Assembly (NCBI GenBank): GCA_007120915.1 | Contig: SKMT01000042.1 | Location: forward strand, 1-7,663 | Source: Myxococcales bacterium | GTDB lineage: Bacteria; Myxococcota_A; Bradymonadia; Bradymonadales; Bradymonadaceae | DNA length: 7,663 bases | Direction: 5' to 3' | Part shown: piece after piece, positions 1 to 5,226 of the stretch | Layout of the letters: every line of letters starts with the position of its first letter | How positions within the stretch are numbered: the stretch's first letter is position 1 | Notes under the pieces: generated by a model | The model's input: the letters and a program-made list of their open reading frames with translations, nothing else | Told to the model about the DNA's origin: nothing | Databases searched by the model: none | Translations under genes and position numbers: made by a program

Positions 1-82
1 CGTCAGGCGCAAACAACGCGCCTGAGATGCTCGGGAGCACAAGGCGTCCCTGCGCGGGGGTGATTCGATCTCCGAAGGTCAT
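1..82 (-). CDS. Possible start of a hypothetical gene, running off the left edge
   Basis: An ATG reading leftward from 82 opens 27 codons with no stop before the window edge, beginning MTFGDRITPAQGRLVLPSIS. A GGAGGT sits four bases upstream of the ATG, which is the main support, and about 70% of third codon positions are G or C, as expected for coding DNA here. It would be codirectional with the lipoprotein gene at 200-3163 and lie 117 bp downstream of it. Against it, the fragment is short, matches no family I recognise, and a perfect 8-bp inverted repeat lies inside it. The whole left end could equally be intergenic. Confidence 0.25.
   Translation of the reverse strand, partial: MTFGDRITPAQGRLVLPSISGALFAPD
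3..39. other. Two adjacent small hairpins at the left edge
   Basis: TCAGGCGC (3-10) and GCGCCTGA (18-25) form a perfect 8-bp inverted repeat with a 7-nt loop. Right after it, TGCTCGGGAGCA (28-39) can fold as a 4-5 bp stem with a tiny loop. Neither is followed on the plus strand by a T-run; on the minus strand the bases after the first stem are outside the window. They could be terminator-like or REP-like structures, or chance palindromes in GC-rich DNA. Confidence 0.45.
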
Positions 83-90
83 TCCACCTC

Positions 91-147
91 CGATCCCCGA
101 ACTCCCTGCGGGCTGCGCCCTACGGTCGGTCGGGGCTACGCTCGGGC
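91..147. other. GC-rich, hairpin-prone intergenic stretch
   Basis: CCCCGA (95-100) pairs with TCGGGG (130-135), and the loop holds its own short stem GGGCTGCGCCC (110-120). A related sequence GGGCTACGCTCGGGC (133-147) looks like an imperfect second copy of the inner element. The stretch lies just past the end of the lipoprotein gene (minus strand), so it may slow or stop transcription, but there is no T-run. A REP-like repeat is another possibility; only one copy is visible here. Confidence 0.3.
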
Positions 148-168
148 GAACGAACCTCCTGTGGTCAA

Positions 169-203
169 CCAATAACCAATAACCAATAACTACCAACCAC
201 TAA
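169..203. repeat. Tandem heptamer array, three perfect CCAATAA units plus two degenerate
   Basis: In strict 7-bp phase the plus strand reads CCAATAA three times (169-189), then CTACCAA (190-196) and CCACTAA (197-203). The strand is almost free of G, in sharp contrast with the GC-rich surroundings. The last unit contains the complement of the TAG stop (200-202) of the minus-strand lipoprotein gene. A related array lies at 5185-5212. Short heptanucleotide tandem repeats between genes are known from other bacteria, for instance STRR elements of cyanobacteria; I do not claim that this is the same family. The count of three could vary by slippage. Confidence 0.8.
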
Positions 204-3163
204 TACCCGAATCCGGCGCCGAGGCTCAGCGTAAACACAACGCGTCGATCGTCGACGAGCCGATGGGCGACCTGGTTGCGCAGCCGGAACGGGATCCTCC
301 ACACCGCGAAGGCGATGTCGACGCTGGCGCCGGCGGCGGCATGGATGTCGCCGTCGAGGCGGGTGGCCCCGGAGGCGAACAGTTGGATGTCGAATTCGCG
401 CAGGAACACCGACGGGAACACCCGCAGCGTCGAGGCGGTTCCGCGGTCGACGATCAGCGGGTAGCGATAGTCGATGTCGGCGATGGCGATCTGGTTGGCG
501 ACCATTCCGGCGTCTTCGTAGCCCCGAAGCGGTTCGACGAACAGAAAGCCCAGCGGCAGCGCCTGTTGGGGGCTGGGAGTGGGGTCGCGGTCGCGGGAGA
601 CCAGAAGGGGGTTGAAGTCGGTGAACCCGCCCACCCGCATCAGCGGCTCATCCGCCGGTGCCCCGGGAAGCGAACGGCCTCTGGCGGACATGCGAAGCCG
701 GTGGCGGTCCGACAGCGGCAGCGGGGTGTGCACTTCGAGCTGGGACCGAAGGTGGCCCATCGAAAAATCGGAGCCGAACTGGCGGGGAAACCCGCCGGCC
801 TCGCCGGTGATCCCCAGAAGCCACTGATCTCCTCCGTAGGCGGTGGAACGGCGCGCCAGGTACTGCCCGCCGAGTTCGGCGCCGACGAGCCGGCGCGTTT
901 GTTCCTCGCCGTCGGTGTCGTCGCGCAACAGATCAGCACCGATGGCCTCGAACCACACGGCGTTGTCGAAGATCGGGCGAAACACCTCGAAGCGCACAAA
1001 CCGGTCGCGGACACTCTCGGTGGCCACCGCCCCCGGGCTGTCCAGATCGGGCACCAGGGTGGTCATCCACTCGTTGGCCAACTCCACGGACATCGTCCAG
1101 GGGGCGAGCTGGGTGTTGACGTAGCCGATAGACCCGCTGAGTTGCTCCTCGCTGAAGTCCCAGCGGGCGTTGACCATCCAGTTGTGAAATCCGAGCTCGT
1201 CGCGCCCGGCAAGCCCCAGCCCCGCTTCGATGTGGTCGCCCAGCCCGTCGACCACGATCGAGGGGACGCGAAGCCGCGGGGTAAACAACCCGTCGAGTTG
1301 CGAGTAGGGCTCGTCTTCGTACACGTGCACCGGCCGTTGCGGCGGCGGATACCCGGCGACGGCACCCGCGACATCTTCGGCGCCCGGTTCGAACCGCACC
1401 GCCTGCGTCGGTTCGTCGACGGTGGAGTCGACGCGGTCCAGGCTCCAGCCCCACCCCTCGCGGTTCAGAAACATCAGGTTGCCGCCGTCGCTGATCCGGG
1501 GGTTAAACGCCATGTAGGGAACGTCCGTAAGTCGCGTGACTTCGCCGTCGTCAACCCCGGCGCGCATCAGTTGGACCCGACCGTTGTGGGAGGCGGCAAA
1601 CATCAGCCGGTCGTCGTCGACCCACACCGGGTCGAAGGCGGGTCGGTGGGCCTCATCGGTGGTAAACCGGCCCACCGGTTCGCCGTCGTCGAGGCTGAAC
1701 ACCGCCACCGACCAGGATTCGTTTTCCATCAGTGTCACTGCCACCCGCTGGTCTCGCGGGCAGGCGCGCACCCAACCGACGTAGGCGCCCCTCGGTAGCG
1801 TGAACAGTTGCCGGTCCGGTTCGCCATCGAGCCCGAGCCGCTCAAACCGCACCCGGTCGCCGTCGGCGCGCGCCAGCAGGAAGCCGTCGCCGTCGTCGAT
1901 CAGATCTCCGCCGGCGGCCTGAATGTCGTCGCGCACCGTCTCCAGCCGATTGCGCTCAACGTCCAGGCGCATCAGGCTGGTGCGGTCGGCGTCGCGGCCT
2001 CGATGGTGGGCGATAAAGTACAACCAACGGCCGTCCTCGGAGAACCGCAGCGAGTCGACGGCGCGCGGGGAGACCAGCTCGCGTCCCGGCCACAGATCGG
2101 CGAGCTTGCGCACCAGTTTGACCTCCCCCTCTTCGTCGATGACCTCGATGGCGGCGACGGTGTCGTCATTCGACGAGTACAGCGCCATTGTGCCCCGGTC
2201 ATCTACCTCCAGTTGGGCGTCTTTGCCGGCGAACCGCATCCGGTGCTGGCCTTCCGGACGGTCTCGGGCCTCAAACTCATCGCCGACGTGGTCGTCGAAC
2301 CGCTCGATCAATTCGGCGAGGCTGTGGCCGTACACCGCCTGGAATCGGTTGCTGACGGCGAAGGGAAAAAACACCGACTCGCCCTGCATATCGATGAGTT
2401 CCCACAGCTTCTCTTCGCCGTATTCGTCGACCAGAAAGGCCACGAAGTGCGAACCCACCAGATAATGCGCTCCGAAGGGGATGGAGCGGTCCAGCTCGCT
2501 GAGCCGGCCGCCGTCGATGGAGGTGTCGGCCACACCGGCGGCGAAGACGTTCTCCCAGATCGGGGAGCCGAACCGGCCCACTCCCTCCACCAGTTGGCTT
2601 TCGTAGTAGGTGGCAAGCCCCTCGAAAAACCACAGATCGAGCCCGGTCTGGGGGTTGATGGAGGGCCCGAAGAAGTCGTTGACCGCCCGGAACATCCCGT
2701 GCACCTGAGTGAAATGCACGTAATGGACCATCTCGTGGCAGCCCACGGCCGACACGCTGGGGGTGTAGCCGAACTGCCCAAAAATGTTGGCCGTAAAGAA
2801 GGTGGGCATCACCACGTGCGGGGCGTTGCCGGCGCCGAACGCCGCGTAGGCGTTGTTGAACTCAACCTCCGGCAAAAACACCGGCACCGGTCCCCAGTCG
2901 ACGGGCCGGTTCAGCTCGGCGTCCAGTTCTTCGAAGCAGCGCTCCAGATTCGCGGCGATGTAGCGCGCCTCATCGTTGCGCTCCGCCGGGTAGTACACGT
3001 GCAAATGATCGGTGACCATCCGTCGCATGTCGTGATGACGGTACGACTGCTGGATATCCGAGGAAAACTTCGGGCCCGTGGTCACGCACCCTGCCAGCAG
3101 CCCCAATATCGTGATCCCCGCTGTCACGACGTAAGACCAGGGCGGTAGTAGACGGTATGTCAT
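200..3163 (-). CDS. Predicted lipoprotein: metallopeptidase-like domain, TolB-type propeller and outer-membrane beta barrel
   Basis: The 987-residue product starts with a lipoprotein signal, a hydrophobic stretch at 11-24 and lipobox LAGC with the acceptor C26, which fixes the ATG start even though upstream purines are weak. Residues about 50-300 look like a Peptidase_MA-type gluzincin domain: H143-E144-x-x-H147 supplies the zinc histidines and the general base, and E181 in WFFEGLATYYES fits the third zinc ligand. Residues about 320-600 carry PD40/TolB-like propeller strands, such as FSEDGRWLYF at 374-383 and a weaker repeat at 510-535. From a proline-rich linker near 605 the protein continues into a barrel of about 340 residues resembling the D15/BamA surface-antigen family: an RGY motif, a YRYPL strand, and an aromatic C-terminus (LSLGAGFGY). 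I infer a protein anchored in the outer membrane with the peptidase and propeller on one face. The substrate is unknown and proteolysis unproven. It is transcribed divergently from the kinase gene. Confidence 0.85.
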   Translation of the reverse strand: MTYRLLPPWSYVVTAGITILGLLAGCVTTGPKFSSDIQQSYRHHDMRRMVTDHLHVYYPAERNDEARYIAANLERCFEELDAELNRPVDWGPVPVFLPEVEFNNAYAAFGAGNAPHVVMPTFFTANIFGQFGYTPSVSAVGCHEMVHYVHFTQVHGMFRAVNDFFGPSINPQTGLDLWFFEGLATYYESQLVEGVGRFGSPIWENVFAAGVADTSIDGGRLSELDRSIPFGAHYLVGSHFVAFLVDEYGEEKLWELIDMQGESVFFPFAVSNRFQAVYGHSLAELIERFDDHVGDEFEARDRPEGQHRMRFAGKDAQLEVDDRGTMALYSSNDDTVAAIEVIDEEGEVKLVRKLADLWPGRELVSPRAVDSLRFSEDGRWLYFIAHHRGRDADRTSLMRLDVERNRLETVRDDIQAAGGDLIDDGDGFLLARADGDRVRFERLGLDGEPDRQLFTLPRGAYVGWVRACPRDQRVAVTLMENESWSVAVFSLDDGEPVGRFTTDEAHRPAFDPVWVDDDRLMFAASHNGRVQLMRAGVDDGEVTRLTDVPYMAFNPRISDGGNLMFLNREGWGWSLDRVDSTVDEPTQAVRFEPGAEDVAGAVAGYPPPQRPVHVYEDEPYSQLDGLFTPRLRVPSIVVDGLGDHIEAGLGLAGRDELGFHNWMVNARWDFSEEQLSGSIGYVNTQLAPWTMSVELANEWMTTLVPDLDSPGAVATESVRDRFVRFEVFRPIFDNAVWFEAIGADLLRDDTDGEEQTRRLVGAELGGQYLARRSTAYGGDQWLLGITGEAGGFPRQFGSDFSMGHLRSQLEVHTPLPLSDRHRLRMSARGRSLPGAPADEPLMRVGGFTDFNPLLVSRDRDPTPSPQQALPLGFLFVEPLRGYEDAGMVANQIAIADIDYRYPLIVDRGTASTLRVFPSVFLREFDIQLFASGATRLDGDIHAAAGASVDIAFAVWRIPFRLRNQVAHRLVDDRRVVFTLSLGAGFGY

Positions 3164-3178
3164 CAGTGAGTGCTCGTG

Positions 3179-3224
3179 ACAGCGGAAGCGGTGGAGTGCA
3201 GATGACAGGCTGATCGGCCGCTGT
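3179..3224. promoter_or_regulatory. Inverted repeat in the divergent intergenic region
   Basis: ACAGCGG (3179-3185) and CCGCTGT (3218-3224) are perfect 7-bp inverted copies 32 bp apart, between two divergent genes. The right arm abuts the candidate -10 boxes. They could be half-sites for a dimeric regulator that loops or spans the region, or a hairpin in the leader of the lipoprotein mRNA. A 7-bp match in 111 bp of GC-rich DNA can also arise by chance. Confidence 0.3.
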
Positions 3225-3230
3225 TAGTAT
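3202..3230 (+). promoter_or_regulatory. Candidate sigma-70-type promoter for the kinase gene
   Basis: ATGACA (3202-3207, five of six to TTGACA) and TAGTAT (3225-3230, four of six to TATAAT) are 17 bp apart, the optimal spacing. Transcription would begin near 3237, giving a leader of about 47 nt before ATG 3284. The -10 box is weak, and promoter rules in this lineage are not known from the window. Confidence 0.3.
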
Positions 3231-3231
3231 A
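3226..3231 (-). promoter_or_regulatory. Candidate -10 box for the lipoprotein gene
   Basis: The minus strand reads TATACT here, five of six to TATAAT, which would place the transcript start about 55 nt before ATG 3163. No acceptable -35 hexamer is found 16-18 bp upstream and there is no extended -10 TG. It overlaps the candidate -10 of the kinase promoter on the other strand. Confidence 0.2.
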
Positions 3232-3271
3232 GCGCCAACCGTTCTCTGGCCCGGTACATATTGGATGTGAT

Positions 3272-3275
3272 GGAG
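3272..3275 (+). promoter_or_regulatory. Ribosome binding site that favours ATG 3284 for the kinase
   Basis: GGAG at 3272-3275 is separated by 8 nt from ATG 3284, a normal spacing. The alternative in-frame GTG at 3275 overlaps this site and has only a GGAT at 3263-3266 upstream. I therefore start the kinase at ATG 3284; the difference is three residues. Confidence 0.5.
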
Positions 3276-3283
3276 TGTGTTGG

Positions 3284-5191
3284 ATGAGTCGCCGAATTCC
3301 GGTGTTAGTCTATGGTGACTGCCCCGAACTGCAAGCCTGTAACCTGAATGTGACCACCACGGAAATCGCCTCCGGGGAGTTCCCCGACGATGTGGACTGT
3401 GACATTCACGCATTTGACCTGGCCGTTATCGAAGGCCGGCCCGAAGACGATGCTGCGTTGTCGTGGATACGCCATCTGTTTCGTAATGCTCCGGGCTGCC
3501 CGACGGTCATGGTTGCAGAACCGACGGCCTACGGATTGGTGGAAACAGCGATCGAAGCGGGGTTGAACGACTATATTCTCCGGCCTGAGTCCCCGAAGCC
3601 TTTCGCCGCTCTGTTCACCCACACCATCGAAAAGGTGCTGCGGTTAAAGAGCATCAAGGACCGGTTTCACGAAAGTGAGAGGCGGTTCTGGACGTTTTTC
3701 GATCACTCTCCGATGGGGTTGGTCATACTGGGGCTGGAAGGTCAGATCGAACATGCGAACCCGGCATTTACCGACATGCTCGGCGCCGGGCTCGACGATT
3801 TGCGCTCGCAACGCCTGGAGACACTGCTCGAAGAGAGCGACGCGGAGGTGTGGAAACGGTTGCAGGGGGAGCTTCGCGACGGCGAACACGATCTGGTTCG
3901 AATCGAACAACAGTTCGTCGTCGACGATGACCAGCCGCGCTGGTCGCAGACCGTATGCGTGACCATGCGCGACCCGGGCGGAGAACCGGCCTATTTTCTG
4001 GGAATGACCCAGGACATCACAGATCGACGCCGCATCCAGCGCAATCTGGAGCATGCCGACAAGATGCAGGCGATGGGGCGGCTTGCCGGAGGGGTGGCCC
4101 ACGATTTCAACAATATTTTGACCATCATCAACAGCCACTGCTACATCCTGGACGGCACCGCCGAACCCACCAGAGTCGATGAATGCGTCGATCGGATCAT
4201 GCAGGCGACGAAGCGTGGTTCGGAGCTGACGCGCAAACTTCTGACCTTCGGGCGTCACAGCAGCGGGGAGAGCGAAACCGTCAATCCCAACGCCTTTATC
4301 GACGACATGATGGTGGTGCTCGAAAGTCTGTTTGGCCAGTCCGTAGAGCTGACCCTCAGCAACGACGATGAGCTGCGGCCCGTAAACATCGATCCCAACG
4401 AGTTGGAGCAGATCATCACCAACCTGGCGCTCAACGCCCGGGATGCGATGCCGGACGGCGGTGAGTTTACCATCCGCACCTACAACCAGAACATCGACGT
4501 CCCCTCCAGCGCGGTGCCCTCGGAGTTGCCCCACGGCCAGTACACGGTATTGCAGATCGAAGATACGGGAATGGGCATGCCCCCCGAGGTCCAACGGCGG
4601 GCCTTCGAGCCATTTTTCACGACCAAACCGCTGGGCGAGGGCACGGGGCTGGGACTTTCTACTGTCTACGGCGCGGTCAATCAGCGGGGTGGCCACATCA
4701 GTATCGACAGCAGCCCCGGGGAGGGAACGACCTTCACCATCTATCTGCCCTCGACCCGTCCGGACTCTCATACCCCCGAAAAGCTGCGACGCGCCCGCGA
4801 GAGCACTCCCACCGACGGCACGGAAACGATTCTGCTGGTCGAAGACGAAGACGATCTTCGCGTCCCCCTTCAGGAACTTCTGCGCAAGAAGGGCTACGTC
4901 GTCATTCCCGCCGCCAATGCCGAAGAGGCCATGGAGCTGAGCCACAGCCATCCGGGGCCGATCGACCTGCTGTTAACGGACGTGATCATGCCCGGGACCG
5001 ATGGGGTAACACTGGCCGAGCGCATCACCGGACAACGCCCGGAAACAGCGGTACTGCTGATGTCTGGTTACACCGCCGATGCCCTGTCGATGAACCAGGG
5101 CTCTTCGCAAAACCAGCACAAACTGCTTCGAAAACCCTTCGGGATGGACATCCTCAGCCGGACCATCCGCAGGATGCTAAACAGCCAATAA
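3284..5191 (+). CDS. Soluble hybrid sensor histidine kinase with degenerate N-terminal receiver, PAS, kinase core and C-terminal receiver
   Basis: The 635-residue protein has no membrane segment or signal peptide, so it is expected in the cytoplasm. Residues 2-118 have a receiver-like pattern, but E50 stands where the phosphoacceptor Asp belongs, A78 replaces the conserved Thr/Ser and R100 the conserved Lys, so it is probably a pseudo-receiver. A PAS domain covers about 131-250 and ends in the usual DITDRRR junction. The dimerisation/phosphoacceptor helix carries H273 in GGVAHDFNNIL. The ATP-binding domain has an N box with N380 and N384, DTGMGM at 427-432, FEPFFTTK at 441-448 and GEGTGLGLS at 451-459. 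The C-terminal receiver (about 513-632) is complete: acidic pair E520-D521, acceptor D566, K617. Phosphate should pass from H273 to D566; no output domain is present, so a separate histidine phosphotransfer or regulator protein is likely, or D566 tunes the kinase. The signal is unknown. The gene is 35 bp upstream of recB and divergent from the lipoprotein gene. Confidence 0.92.
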   Translation: MSRRIPVLVYGDCPELQACNLNVTTTEIASGEFPDDVDCDIHAFDLAVIEGRPEDDAALSWIRHLFRNAPGCPTVMVAEPTAYGLVETAIEAGLNDYILRPESPKPFAALFTHTIEKVLRLKSIKDRFHESERRFWTFFDHSPMGLVILGLEGQIEHANPAFTDMLGAGLDDLRSQRLETLLEESDAEVWKRLQGELRDGEHDLVRIEQQFVVDDDQPRWSQTVCVTMRDPGGEPAYFLGMTQDITDRRRIQRNLEHADKMQAMGRLAGGVAHDFNNILTIINSHCYILDGTAEPTRVDECVDRIMQATKRGSELTRKLLTFGRHSSGESETVNPNAFIDDMMVVLESLFGQSVELTLSNDDELRPVNIDPNELEQIITNLALNARDAMPDGGEFTIRTYNQNIDVPSSAVPSELPHGQYTVLQIEDTGMGMPPEVQRRAFEPFFTTKPLGEGTGLGLSTVYGAVNQRGGHISIDSSPGEGTTFTIYLPSTRPDSHTPEKLRRARESTPTDGTETILLVEDEDDLRVPLQELLRKKGYVVIPAANAEEAMELSHSHPGPIDLLLTDVIMPGTDGVTLAERITGQRPETAVLLMSGYTADALSMNQGSSQNQHKLLRKPFGMDILSRTIRRMLNSQ

Positions 5192-5212
5192 CCAACACCT
5201 ACCACCCAACCC
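5185..5212. repeat. Degenerate heptamer array at the kinase-recB junction
   Basis: In 7-bp phase the plus strand reads CCAATAA (5185-5191), CCAACAC, CTACCAC and CCAACCC (ending 5212). The first unit is identical to the perfect unit of the array at 169-203, and CTACCAC differs at one base from CTACCAA there. The run is almost G-free and provides the kinase's last Gln codon and TAA stop. It fills most of the 35-bp gap before recB, leaving no room for a hairpin terminator. Confidence 0.6.
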
Positions 5213-5226
5213 CTGACATCGGTCCC

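Noticed and set aside
155..160. AGGAGG on the minus strand resembling a ribosome binding site
   Set aside because: No start codon follows at a workable distance on that strand.
3..187. Plus-strand open frame from the left edge to a TAA within the heptamer array
   Set aside because: No start or family signal; its sequence is proline/arginine-rich text passing through hairpins and the repeat array.
169..203. Possible CRISPR array
   Set aside because: The units are 7 bp and contiguous, with no spacers.
263..1798. 511-codon open frame on the plus strand, and its continuation-like neighbour at 1808-3148 (446 codons)
   Set aside because: Both are antisense to the well-supported lipoprotein gene, encode low-complexity Arg/Gly/His/Val-rich text with no domain, and are typical of GC-rich DNA where the reverse strand lacks stops.
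3247..3265. Sigma-54-like promoter (TGGCCC followed by TTGG) before the kinase
   Set aside because: The spacing between the two elements is 8 rather than 5 bases, and no GC dinucleotide is at the needed position.
3644..4951. 435-codon open frame on the minus strand
   Set aside because: It is antisense to the kinase core, whose motifs are unmistakable; the reverse translation has no recognisable domain.
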